In this document: positions 18,026-26,252 of the stretch, piece after piece
Numbering within the stretch: position 1 is the stretch's first letter
Layout: every line of letters starts with the position of its first letter
Virus record (IMG/VR): IMGVR_UViG_3300032236_000552
Location: 35,865 to 99,864 of that record
Strand: one strand, 5' to 3'
From: a virus
DNA length: 64,000 bases
Notes under the pieces: model-generated
What the model saw: the letters and a program-made list of their open reading frames with translations, nothing else
What the model was told of the DNA's origin: nothing
Database searches by the model: none
Made by a program: the position numbers and the translations under genes

Positions 18026-18558
18026 TGGCAGGGGCCACTAATAACTTTTCGCCACAACAAAACTGGCAATCGCTAGGTGGTAATGGTTTTTATGGCTACA
18101 ACAACCAGGGCGGTGCTGGTACACCTGTAGCACGTGACCCACTTGACGCTACCCGTATTGGTGTAGGCCGTGTTCCTTCTGCAGAATATCCTGACGGTTA
18201 TCTCGGAACGATTCGTTCACGTCGTGATGACCGCCTACTTGATTCCATCAAAAGCCGTGTCAACCAGAAAGCCTATCAACGTGGTGTACACAAGGGTGAG
18301 CGCATTGAGCCATCCATGTACTTTTGGCCTGACAGCATCAACCCTATGATGGGTATTCAACGCCAGATGGCAGCGACCGTAGACAAGTCCAACGGAGTTA
18401 CCGTTTATCGCACACTTCGTAACGCCCCACAAGTTGCCCTTACTCCTGCCCCTCACCTTGTTAATGATGGCAAGGCAAACACTGTTGCAGAGGAGCCAGG
18501 TCAAATTAACGAACGTCGTCAGGCGATGCTCGCTTACTTGAAACCAGCGTGGCGCTAA
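18025..18558 (+). CDS. Unknown protein (177 aa)
   Basis: Asn/Gly-rich N-terminus (to about residue 40), then a more ordered part with Arg-rich segments (TIRSRRDDRLLDSIKSRVNQ). Ends LKPAWR. Stop overlaps the next ATG. Confidence 0.65.
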   Translation: MAGATNNFSPQQNWQSLGGNGFYGYNNQGGAGTPVARDPLDATRIGVGRVPSAEYPDGYLGTIRSRRDDRLLDSIKSRVNQKAYQRGVHKGERIEPSMYFWPDSINPMMGIQRQMAATVDKSNGVTVYRTLRNAPQVALTPAPHLVNDGKANTVAEEPGQINERRQAMLAYLKPAWR

Positions 18559-18920
18559 TGACGCAAACGTTTGACGGCAATTACGATTACACCAAGCCTT
18601 GGCGTGCACCGTTACAGCCTGACCAGATTGCTAAGAAGTGGCAGTACAACGGCCCATGGGCAACCAACATGGAGCGCCTAACTTCTCAAGCGTTGATGGT
18701 TATGTCTATCCCAGGTGCAGAACTGCAGGCAATGGTACGCCCACCTATGCCACAGATTCGTTTGTTTCCAGACCGATATGGCTATGGAGACCGTTCACAA
18801 CCTGGCATCGAAGATGTCGTGAGTGTAGACCGTAATTATCACGAACCTCGTGTATCTTGGTTCTCTGGTGGAGTTGCTGGTTACGAGGCAGCCTCCCGTA
18901 ATGATTTGGGGAATAACTAA
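18558..18920 (+). CDS. Unknown protein (120 aa)
   Basis: The ATG at 18558 overlaps the upstream stop (TAATG); a GTG at 18549 is also possible. Aromatic- and Pro-rich, probably a small ordered domain with a YGYGDRSQPGIEDV turn. Not recognised. Confidence 0.6.
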   Translation: MTQTFDGNYDYTKPWRAPLQPDQIAKKWQYNGPWATNMERLTSQALMVMSIPGAELQAMVRPPMPQIRLFPDRYGYGDRSQPGIEDVVSVDRNYHEPRVSWFSGGVAGYEAASRNDLGNN

Positions 18921-19120
18921 TGTACAGCCCTCTTAGTTCACTTCAGCATTCGATGTTTAGAAAGCAACATCGCACGTTTGTAAAGAACCAGAAGCATCCT
19001 GTTGTGCCTAACCGTGCATCTGCCTATACAGCATACCCAACAGGCGCTGGCTCTAACCACACTAGCAAAGAACTGAACGTAAGTAACATGCGTTCATGGC
19101 ACGCTGGAGGTGCAAACTAA
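18920..19120 (+). CDS. Unknown small basic protein (66 aa)
   Basis: Starts in the previous stop, and its own stop overlaps the next ATG. Basic N-terminal half (FRKQHRTFVKNQK), Gly/Asn-rich end. No family recognised. Confidence 0.55.
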   Translation: MYSPLSSLQHSMFRKQHRTFVKNQKHPVVPNRASAYTAYPTGAGSNHTSKELNVSNMRSWHAGGAN

Positions 19121-19329
19121 TGTCAGGTAACTATGGTGATGGCGCAGAGCCAATGGAATGGCAAGCCAAGACAATTGCCGAAAACGCAATGCGTTATAAC
19201 GGTTCAGCCCCATGCCCAACATGCGGCGTTATTATGAACCCAGTTGAATTTCTCAGCAACCGTGGACACTGTCTAGCCTGCACCACACAGATGAAGGCTA
19301 AGCGAGCACAGAACAAGATGGTGCGATAA
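19120..19329 (+). CDS. Zinc-ribbon protein (69 aa)
   Basis: CPTC (about 31-34) and CLAC (about 52-55) form a zinc ribbon, followed by a basic helix (MKAKRAQNKMVR) that could contact nucleic acid. Start chosen at 19120 because it overlaps the upstream stop; the longer frame from 19096 runs into the upstream gene. Confidence 0.6.
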   Translation: MSGNYGDGAEPMEWQAKTIAENAMRYNGSAPCPTCGVIMNPVEFLSNRGHCLACTTQMKAKRAQNKMVR

Positions 19330-20243
19330 TGGCAAAGAAAAAAGCCAGCGATAAGGTTGGTATGACGCCTGAACGTCGTTCAGAGATTGATGCAGAGACA
19401 GCAAAGGCACTGGAAAGCGCTAGAGCGTCAGAAGAAGCACGTCGTGCCCGTAAGACCTCTACTTCGGTAAAAGGTCCTGACAGAATTTCTTTAGAAGAAT
19501 CAAAGGCAGCGGTTAAGAAGCGTAGTGCAAGCCGACCAACCGTTAAGCGAGACGAATCAACTGGCAAGATTGTTTCAGCAAAGCCGCCAAAAGCGCCAAT
19601 GACAGGCACTCCTGTTACTGTAGACGCCAAGACTCGTATCCTTCACTCAAAGACTGGCACAGTCGTTGCTAAGCCACGTAAGAAAACTCGTACTGGCAAG
19701 AAGTTAGACAAAGCCACAGGAAAGATTGCAATACCTACAGTAAAACGTGGTGAAGACGGCAAGGCTGTAGCAATCCCTAAAGAAGAACGTGTATCCCCTG
19801 TCACTCAGTTACCTACAGCAGGTCCTGATGTAATGGCGCCAAAGGGTCCAGCAGCACCGCTTGCTGGTCCACGTGGCGGAGTAAAGCCAAACAAGAAGAA
19901 CCTCAACAACCGAGGTAACCTCAAGGGGTTTGCTGTCTCCCACAAGATTGTGGCTGCAGCAGCAAATGCGGCAATGGGTCACCTACGTGCCATGCACCAA
20001 ACCCACGGCACCTCAGCCTTCCACGAACATCATGAGGTTTTTAACCTTATCCACGCCAATATCGCCAAGATGTCTCCAGATATCCACGCCATGTTAGGTC
20101 AGGGTCGCCACGAAGTGATGAACCCAGGTCCTGAAACTGGTAAGCGATTAAACGATGTAGAAAAGGCTGTAAACGATAGAATTACTATAGGCAAACAAGC
20201 GCAAGAGGCTCGTGCTCGGCGCCAAGACGAATCAAGAGGTTAA
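19329..20243 (+). CDS. Lys/Ala-rich protein with C-terminal helical domain (304 aa)
   Basis: The first 180 residues are Lys-, Ala-, Thr- and Pro-rich, like a histone-tail or nucleoid-type arm. Residues about 190-304 are helical with many His residues (MGHLRAMHQTHGTSAFHEHHEVFNL). Could bind DNA through the basic arm. Its His-rich part is unusual. Not recognised. Confidence 0.65.
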   Translation: MAKKKASDKVGMTPERRSEIDAETAKALESARASEEARRARKTSTSVKGPDRISLEESKAAVKKRSASRPTVKRDESTGKIVSAKPPKAPMTGTPVTVDAKTRILHSKTGTVVAKPRKKTRTGKKLDKATGKIAIPTVKRGEDGKAVAIPKEERVSPVTQLPTAGPDVMAPKGPAAPLAGPRGGVKPNKKNLNNRGNLKGFAVSHKIVAAAANAAMGHLRAMHQTHGTSAFHEHHEVFNLIHANIAKMSPDIHAMLGQGRHEVMNPGPETGKRLNDVEKAVNDRITIGKQAQEARARRQDESRG

Positions 20244-20247
20244 TATC

Positions 20248-20454
20248 ATGGCAGTTAATTCATCCCGTTCGATGAACAACTCTCTTAACGAGGGCGCAAC
20301 AGACGGTAAGTACCGCAAGGTTCGTCCAAACACTGAAGTCATGCCAGGACTTGGTGACTCAGCAACTGCTGACAACCGCCAATCACTCAACCCATTCTGG
20401 GGTTACGGTTTCCTTACATCTGATTATCCAAACAAAGTGAATCCAGGTAAGTAA
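20248..20454 (+). CDS. Unknown small protein (68 aa)
   Basis: The ATG at 20248 (MAVNSSRSMNNS) is preferred to 20212, which lies inside the upstream gene. Ser/Asn-rich N-terminus with a tight C-terminal FWGYGFLTSDYP stretch. Not recognised. Confidence 0.55.
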   Translation: MAVNSSRSMNNSLNEGATDGKYRKVRPNTEVMPGLGDSATADNRQSLNPFWGYGFLTSDYPNKVNPGK

Positions 20455-20456
20455 TC

Positions 20457-20825
20457 ATGGCAATTATCCGCAAAGGCGATGCACAAGCAACTCGTGAATT
20501 AGCAAAACGAGCAATCAAGCAACAATCTGCTCGTAGTCGTGCCTCTAAGAAGTCATTAAACGAGGCTGGGTTAGTAGACAACTACTTAAATGAGCGTAGT
20601 GTCATGGTTAACCCAGACGGAACTGCAACAGCAAAGAACCCTCGTACTGGACGTCGTGAAGCATTTGAAGGTCCTATCAGCGGTAGCAACACTATGCTAA
20701 ACAAGAAGATGGTAAAAAGAAATCGTCAAACATTAGGTTCTGGGGTTATTAAAGCAGGAAAAGTTGTAAAGGGAAGCGCTTCACTGTTAAAAAAACCACA
20801 ACCTAAAAAAACAACAGGTAAGTAA
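20457..20825 (+). CDS. Unknown basic protein (122 aa)
   Basis: Very basic (Lys/Arg-rich at both ends). Helical in the N-terminal half, with a C-terminal Lys-rich tail (KKPQPKKTTGK). Likely binds nucleic acid. GTAAGTAATC precedes the ATG. Confidence 0.6.
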   Translation: MAIIRKGDAQATRELAKRAIKQQSARSRASKKSLNEAGLVDNYLNERSVMVNPDGTATAKNPRTGRREAFEGPISGSNTMLNKKMVKRNRQTLGSGVIKAGKVVKGSASLLKKPQPKKTTGK

Positions 20826-20827
20826 TC

Positions 20828-21022
20828 ATGGCAACAATGGTTCCAGACCGTGGAGATAGCCCAAAGCGTAAAGTTCGTTTTTATGACGAAAAAAGCGGTA
20901 AGTCACACACTGCTGATGTTCGCTGGGTAGGGAAGAAAACCCAAAAGCCACATGCAGGTGACATCAAAAAGAACATGAAGCATTATGGACAGACTAACTC
21001 AGGATGGGAAGTACAAGACTAA
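20828..21022 (+). CDS. Unknown small basic protein (64 aa)
   Basis: Basic, beta-rich by alternation (RKVRFYDEKSGKSHTADVRWV). The stop overlaps the next ATG (TAATG). No family recognised. Confidence 0.55.
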   Translation: MATMVPDRGDSPKRKVRFYDEKSGKSHTADVRWVGKKTQKPHAGDIKKNMKHYGQTNSGWEVQD

Positions 21023-21354
21023 TGGCTAAAGCACGCAGAGTTACACACAAGACAGTCGGTGAAGCCGTTGTTAACCGTGAGCGTTTTGAAGGCCCATCTA
21101 GCCGTGGTGGAGCACCAGAAGAAGTAGGTACCTCACGAGGTCGACTATCTTCTGAAGAATCAGCAGTCATGGATGCTCACAAGCCCAACTACGTGGTTAA
21201 GTCCTACGACACCCCAGTCGCATGGCACTCAGACGAGCATGGCTGGCACGTACCTGCTGATAAGCACAGCCCCACAACCTCACGTTTACAGAATAACATT
21301 CGTCGTTCACTGAACGGTCACTTCACTGCAGGTCATCAAGGAGCACGCTCTTAA
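21022..21354 (+). CDS. Unknown His-containing protein (110 aa)
   Basis: The ATG at 21022 overlaps the upstream stop, so it is chosen over 21004. Contains YDTPVAWHSDEHGWHVPADKHS with many His and Asp, and a basic end. No family recognised. Confidence 0.6.
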   Translation: MAKARRVTHKTVGEAVVNRERFEGPSSRGGAPEEVGTSRGRLSSEESAVMDAHKPNYVVKSYDTPVAWHSDEHGWHVPADKHSPTTSRLQNNIRRSLNGHFTAGHQGARS

Positions 21355-21389
21355 TCTGCTAAGATACTCGGACTACTACAAGGAGCATA

Positions 21390-21941
21390 ATGAGTAACGT
21401 ACCTTTACTGGGACAAAAAGATGTACCACAGAACGAGCCTATGTTTCGTTTGTTGTACTGTCTTGTATGCCAAACCCTAGATGAGTTGCCACCCTATGAT
21501 GGCGTTCCTGAGCAAGACCACCTACTCGCTATTGCGGTAGAGACTCACGTATTTCCATCAGGAGAGCCACACAAGGGTAAGTTGTTCGTCCTTCCCTTAC
21601 GAGCATGGGCAAAGCCAGAATCTAAGAAAGAAATCATTCGCCAGATTAAAGGCGGAGGTTCTGCTGGTCTTGCAGAGATTGACGATAGTTTTTACGACTC
21701 ACGTTCGACCTTCATGGAAGGTGCGATGGAGTGCTACGGACGTCACAACAAACCTAAAGAAGGTTGTTCTGACTGGCATAGCAAAGAGAAGTTGCTCATA
21801 CCTAAGACTGTTAAAGAACGTAAAGCAGAGGGTATGGCACGTTACCAAGATGAAGCAGGACCAAAGACATACCTATGCGATTTCTGCCCTGTGGCAATCG
21901 GCGTAGCCCAACGTAAACAAAAACTGTTAGGAATGAACTAA
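21390..21941 (+). CDS. Unknown protein with Cys pairs (183 aa)
   Basis: CLVC (about 25) near the N-terminus and CDFC near the C-terminus suggest zinc sites. The core is well ordered (HLLAIAVETHVFPSGEP). AAGGAGCATA is the ribosome site after a short gap with no gene. Confidence 0.65.
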   Translation: MSNVPLLGQKDVPQNEPMFRLLYCLVCQTLDELPPYDGVPEQDHLLAIAVETHVFPSGEPHKGKLFVLPLRAWAKPESKKEIIRQIKGGGSAGLAEIDDSFYDSRSTFMEGAMECYGRHNKPKEGCSDWHSKEKLLIPKTVKERKAEGMARYQDEAGPKTYLCDFCPVAIGVAQRKQKLLGMN

Positions 21942-22216
21942 TGACGCTCTTTTCTTATTTAGTAACCGCTCAAGAAGACGGAACTATCACAACCACACCT
22001 ACTGAGGCATCAGAGGACGTAACCCGCAAGGCTACGACATTTGATATCTACCAGACCAGCAAGGAATTGGTAAACGATATTGAGTCTCAGATGCTTGCTG
22101 ACCGTGTTGCCCGCTATGTAGTAGCACGTATGCAGCCAAAAGACAACTCAGAAGAGATTAAGGCAAAGATTATTAACGCCTTAACTGATAGGGGCATAGA
22201 CACCCCACAGGAGTAA
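21941..22216 (+). CDS. Unknown acidic protein (91 aa)
   Basis: Start in the upstream stop (TAATG). Helical, acidic, with repeated D/E turns. No recognised domain. Confidence 0.6.
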   Translation: MTLFSYLVTAQEDGTITTTPTEASEDVTRKATTFDIYQTSKELVNDIESQMLADRVARYVVARMQPKDNSEEIKAKIINALTDRGIDTPQE

Positions 22217-22235
22217 TTCCTAATAGACTATATCC

Positions 22236-23168
22236 ATGATTAGTCCATTTGGGAGTAACGCTCAACCCGTCCATATTCAGGGTTCCGCTACCTCCTACTT
22301 CTCTGCCCCTGAGCAAGAGTTAGACCCAACTCTGTTCGATGGCGAGAAGATAAAGGGCTGGGTACGTAACGGAATCCTGCAACTTCTTTTTGGGTTTCTC
22401 AACGAGACATACCGCAACCCTGACCTATGGGCACACGTATGGATTGCTGGTTCAGGAGTCTCCTACCAGTGGTCTGCTGCTCGTCAGCCAGGAGACTTAG
22501 ACGTCTTAATCGGCGTTAACTACATTCAGTTCCGTCGAGTACAGCCAGAGTACGCTGGTCTATCTGATGTTGAAATCAGCAAGATGTTGAACGAAGATTT
22601 CCGTGAGCACCTACAACCAGACACAGAAAACTGGAATGGTTATGAGGTCACGTTCTACGTGAATCCAGGCGCCACAGACATAAAGACGATTAACCCTTAC
22701 GCTGCCTACGACCTTACACACGATGACTGGACAGTCCGACCTTCTAAAGAAGGTGCACCACACAATGCAGTGTGGGACATGATGGCCCAACGGGACTTGT
22801 CTATGACCACAGATATCGTGAGCCGTTACACACAAGCCATTACCGAGATGCAAGCGGCTCAGAACGACGCCGCACGACGTAACGCCGAATTCCGTATGCA
22901 CTCTGCACTCATGCAGGCATCAGCACTTTACGACGATATCCACCACGCACGTAGATATGCGTTCAGCCCAACAGGTAAGGGCTATGCAGACTTCTACAAC
23001 TACAGGTGGCAAGCAGGCAAGAAGTACGGAAGCGTACCTGCCTTACGTAAGATGTCTGAGTACTGGTCAGCCTACAAAACACAACAAGCAGACGATACCT
23101 ACGGTGTTGAACTGCCAGATACTCAGACCCTCATTCGACGGGCGGCAACATATAGGGCGCATGGATAA
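22236..23168 (+). CDS. Nucleotidyltransferase-fold protein
   Basis: 310 residues. GSGVSYQW (residues 72-79) followed by PGDLDVLIGV (85-94, D87 and D89) is the GS...DxD signature of polymerase-beta-like nucleotidyltransferases. A third acidic residue may be in the strand near YEVTFYVNP. The family transfers nucleotides to RNA, proteins or small molecules (tRNA nucleotidyltransferases, MNT toxins, antibiotic adenylyltransferases). The C-terminal third is helical. The next gene, an ADP-ribosyltransferase-like protein, starts in its stop, so the two may act together. Confidence 0.6.
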   Translation: MISPFGSNAQPVHIQGSATSYFSAPEQELDPTLFDGEKIKGWVRNGILQLLFGFLNETYRNPDLWAHVWIAGSGVSYQWSAARQPGDLDVLIGVNYIQFRRVQPEYAGLSDVEISKMLNEDFREHLQPDTENWNGYEVTFYVNPGATDIKTINPYAAYDLTHDDWTVRPSKEGAPHNAVWDMMAQRDLSMTTDIVSRYTQAITEMQAAQNDAARRNAEFRMHSALMQASALYDDIHHARRYAFSPTGKGYADFYNYRWQAGKKYGSVPALRKMSEYWSAYKTQQADDTYGVELPDTQTLIRRAATYRAHG

Positions 23169-24073
23169 TGGCGTCACTAAACGGAAGCCAATTTAGCGGG
23201 CTACACGCCCCATCCATGTCTACAGGGGTCAGTCAAACTGCCTCAATGTCCAATCCTCCAACGACCATGACTGGTCAAGTATCTACACCAGGTAGTGCAA
23301 GTGCGATAACAAACGCAGTTAAACAAACCACTGGCGTTAGTGATTTTCAGGCTGCTAGTCGTTCGTTTGCTAAAGGCGGATTTGGCAACACAATGGCTGG
23401 TATTGGTCACTCTATCATGGGTGGAATTAACGCTGCCTCTACAGCGTCGATGGCAATTCCTGGAGTTGGTGAAGGAATTAAGGGTGCAGACATTGGATTG
23501 AATCTTGCAATCAAAGGCGGAGACGTCTTTAAGGCTGCAGATGCAACGATGGCTGCTGAAAAAACAGGAACAGCCGCAAAGGTTGTTTCTAAAGCAGCGG
23601 ACACACACCTAAGCCCATCACAGTTTACGCACGAAACCCCTACTCTTTATCACGGTACTGGTGCAAGCATAAAGCCTGGAGCCGTAGTTGCACCTAAGCC
23701 AACAGGTGTAGCAGGAACAGACGCTGCATGGGCTACCCCAGTGGGCAGTCTTGCAGAAAGGCACGCAGCGGCTCATGCGATGGGACTAGGAGCCGATAAG
23801 CAAATGGCATTTTGGTCTCCTGTTTATAAGGTTTCCCCAGTAGATGCCGCTGAGATGTCAAAGACCACAAGCGCATTTGCTAAGAACCCAGCGATACCTC
23901 ACGGTGATATAAAAATGGGAGTTACAGAGTTTGCGTCTAAAAAAGGGTTTACAGTCGATAAGGTAAGCCATCTAGTTGAGAATCCTGAACTAACAAAACC
24001 TGCAGTACCACAAGTTTCACCTCCTAAGCCTACTGCACCAAGACTCTCCTCTAACACAAGGGTGCTCGATTAA
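23168..24073 (+). CDS. ADP-ribosyltransferase-like protein (Arr-like fold)
   Basis: 301 residues. The N-terminal 145 residues are Ser/Thr/Gly/Ala-rich with a hydrophobic stretch (TASMAIPGVGEGIKGADIGL). From about residue 159, TLYHGTGASIKPGAVVAP, then AAWATPVGSLAERHAAAHA, then FWSPVYKVSP match the layout of rifamycin ADP-ribosyltransferases and related toxin folds: the YHGT NAD-binding turn, an ATP(x)-plus-Ala-rich helix, and a late strand. No clear catalytic Glu is assigned. It may modify host RNA polymerase, as T4 ADP-ribosyltransferases do; that target is inference. Confidence 0.6.
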   Translation: MASLNGSQFSGLHAPSMSTGVSQTASMSNPPTTMTGQVSTPGSASAITNAVKQTTGVSDFQAASRSFAKGGFGNTMAGIGHSIMGGINAASTASMAIPGVGEGIKGADIGLNLAIKGGDVFKAADATMAAEKTGTAAKVVSKAADTHLSPSQFTHETPTLYHGTGASIKPGAVVAPKPTGVAGTDAAWATPVGSLAERHAAAHAMGLGADKQMAFWSPVYKVSPVDAAEMSKTTSAFAKNPAIPHGDIKMGVTEFASKKGFTVDKVSHLVENPELTKPAVPQVSPPKPTAPRLSSNTRVLD

Positions 24074-24085
24074 CTAAAGGACTAC

Positions 24086-24574
24086 ATGAACATACTTCTA
24101 TCACTAGACGGCGTACTAAGTTCGGAATCAGGGGAACCAATCCGAGCAGGAGTCGCTCTTTACTACGCCCTAAACATTAACAACCGAGTCGCACTTATGA
24201 CTGCCCGTGGCGAAGAAGACGCCAAACATTGGTTACAGTCGCACGGAATCATTAACTACGATGACTTGATTGACTCTTCTTTTGCCCTAGAAGGCGAAGA
24301 CCTAAAGAAGAGACAGTTCACTGTTAGTCGTAGCCGTGCCCCGATTGAGATGTACGTAGACTCAGACCCAACCATGTGTGCATGGGTATTTGAGACTCAG
24401 AACGTCCCTTCTGTCCTGTTCGCTCACCCAGCCTACCTACGAGTAGAGAACCGCCCAGATGCCCCTCGTAAGGTTCGTAAGTGGTCAGACATTGAGGACT
24501 CGATTACTCGTGTAAACATTGCTAGGTCAATAGATGCCCAGAAGCCTAGAGACCTAGAGTTCTGGGAAGACTAA
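24086..24574 (+). CDS. HAD-like protein with altered nucleophile
   Basis: 162 residues. ILLSLDGVLSSESG aligns with the HAD motif I strand, but the usual first Asp (FDLDGT) is Ser. ALMTARGEEDAKHWL is motif II, and MYVDSDP is motif IV-like. It may have lost phosphatase activity and act as a binding protein. It ends in LEFWED, one of several C-termini here with an LW/FW-acidic tail. The stop overlaps the next ATG. Confidence 0.55.
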   Translation: MNILLSLDGVLSSESGEPIRAGVALYYALNINNRVALMTARGEEDAKHWLQSHGIINYDDLIDSSFALEGEDLKKRQFTVSRSRAPIEMYVDSDPTMCAWVFETQNVPSVLFAHPAYLRVENRPDAPRKVRKWSDIEDSITRVNIARSIDAQKPRDLEFWED

Positions 24575-26079
24575 TGAGAATCGTCTTTAGCGGAGCCGAG
24601 GTAGGCTCTAACCGTACCCTTTTGGAAGGTCAGAAAGTTGAGTTGATGGGACTCAACTTTTGGGGCTTACGCAAAAGAGGTTTGCCCAAGAATAAGATTT
24701 GGCTGATATCAGAGCACTTCCATGAGGACACCAAAGTCATCATTGAGTCTGGAGCGGCCCAGGCAGATAAGGCAGGACTCTCTAAAGAAGAGTTACTTTC
24801 TTTAGCAGCCGAATACCAGGAGTTCCTGGTCAATAACGCAGACAGGGCCACAGCGTTTACTGAGTTTGACTCCCTAGTTTTGGGAAAGGACTGGGTAGAA
24901 GCCCAGCGCCCCTTCTTTGAGAACGACCCAAAGTACTGGGTGGTCTGGCATGAGGAGTACGGTCTGCCAGCCCTCAAAGCGCTCTCTGAGGACTACGAGA
25001 ACGTCGTTATACCCAACGCCGAGATTGAGTCTGTAACCAGCCTCTCAGCCCTCACAAGGGCGTATGAACGTCAATTCGGAACACGGTTCCACGCCCTTGC
25101 CTGTGCCAAGCCAGACAACCTACGACAGATACCATTTGTGACCGCCAGCACATTGTCATGGCTATCTCCCATGCGGAGAGGCGAAACAATCGTCTGGGAT
25201 GGAACCAAGTTGAACCGCTATCCCAAGCGGATGAAAGACCAAGCCAGACCTCGATACAAGGCTATTGTGGAGAAGGCTGGACTGGACTATTTAGAGTTTA
25301 GTAAAGATAGTACCCTCGAAGCGACTAGAGTTGCAGTCTGGTCATACCTACAGATGGAGTCCTCCATGGATAAGAAAACCCCCAACTTCCACATCATCGA
25401 AGGCGGCAAAACCCCCAACTTATCTGATAACAGCGAGGATACCCTATATAGCAGTTTGATGGATTTAGGGGGGGTACCATCTGATAACAGTGGTGTTGAG
25501 ATGCGGAAAAATTCGCCAACTGAACTGGTAGAACGTGACGCTTCTGAGAAGGTAAACCTCCCTGTTTTCGGCTACAAGATGAAGACTGTGGTGGAAACCA
25601 ACGAGGACGGTAAAGACGTTCTCATGGACGTCCCTGTTGTTCAGACTCAGCAATCTTCTTTACGCCAGTGCGATACCTGCTTTGTGGCATCGAACTGCCC
25701 AGCCTTCAAGCCGCAAAATACCTGTGCCTTTAACCTGCCGATTGAGGTCAAGACCAAAGACCAACTCAAGGCTCTCATGGTCTCAATGATTGAAATGCAG
25801 GGTCAAAGAGTCGCTTTTATGCGTTTTGCTGAAGAAATGAACGGTGGATACGCTGACCCTAACGTCTCTCAGGAGGTTGACCGCCTCATTAAAATGGTCA
25901 AGGAAATCAACGACATGAACTCTGATAAAGAGTTTGTTCAGATAACCGCCAGCCGTCAATCCTCTGGTGGAGTCCTGTCTGCTATCTTTGGTGACAGGGC
26001 ACAAGCCCTAAAGGAACTCCCAGAGTCCCTGAAGGAAGACACTGTTACAAAGATTATCAAGTCTTCTATAGAAGATTAG
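24574..26079 (+). CDS. Unknown large protein with Cys cluster (501 aa)
   Basis: Residues 1-245 are mixed alpha/beta and contain repeated KTPN segments. The middle (about 260-320) is acidic and low-complexity and carries two DNA copies of the motif ATCTGATAACAG. Then CDTCFVASNCPAFKPQNTC (about 364-382) resembles a zinc or Fe-S site. The C-terminal 120 residues are helical. Not recognised. Two copies of a possible operator inside the gene, and a third just after it, are unusual. Confidence 0.65.
   Translation: MRIVFSGAEVGSNRTLLEGQKVELMGLNFWGLRKRGLPKNKIWLISEHFHEDTKVIIESGAAQADKAGLSKEELLSLAAEYQEFLVNNADRATAFTEFDSLVLGKDWVEAQRPFFENDPKYWVVWHEEYGLPALKALSEDYENVVIPNAEIESVTSLSALTRAYERQFGTRFHALACAKPDNLRQIPFVTASTLSWLSPMRRGETIVWDGTKLNRYPKRMKDQARPRYKAIVEKAGLDYLEFSKDSTLEATRVAVWSYLQMESSMDKKTPNFHIIEGGKTPNLSDNSEDTLYSSLMDLGGVPSDNSGVEMRKNSPTELVERDASEKVNLPVFGYKMKTVVETNEDGKDVLMDVPVVQTQQSSLRQCDTCFVASNCPAFKPQNTCAFNLPIEVKTKDQLKALMVSMIEMQGQRVAFMRFAEEMNGGYADPNVSQEVDRLIKMVKEINDMNSDKEFVQITASRQSSGGVLSAIFGDRAQALKELPESLKEDTVTKIIKSSIED
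25420..25433. repeat. TTATCTGATAACAG copy 1
   Basis: First of three near-identical copies within 700 bp; contains the inverted repeat TTATC-T-GATAA. Lies inside the coding region of the upstream gene. Confidence 0.7.
25479..25490. repeat. TTATCTGATAACAG copy 2 (12-bp core)
   Basis: Core ATCTGATAACAG, inside the same gene. It is shifted to a different upstream context (CC before the core), so the match is to the core only. Confidence 0.6.
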
Positions 26080-26252
26080 TTATCTGATAACAGCAGGGGG
26101 AGCAGTGTGGAGCAAGGTGGATAGTAGTTTAACCTTTCCTCCCACCCCTTCCCAGTAAACAAAGTTAGCAAGTGCATGATAGGTTTCGACCCGTCACAAT
26201 AGTCCTCCCCACATAGGGGTATTTAGATAAAAGTAGAAATGGTGATTAGGAA
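26080..26252 (+). promoter_or_regulatory. Leader of ribonucleotide reductase gene
   Basis: A gap of 173 bp without a gene. It begins with the third TTATCTGATAACAG copy (26080-26093), followed by purine/pyrimidine-rich stretches. No AdoCbl riboswitch was seen, although the enzyme is B12-dependent. The palindromic motif is a candidate operator; its place between the two genes fits control of the reductase. Confidence 0.4.

Noticed and set aside
26080-26252. Searched for an AdoCbl riboswitch before the B12-dependent reductase
   Set aside because: No B12-box-like segment or matching stems were seen; only the palindromic motif and simple sequence.
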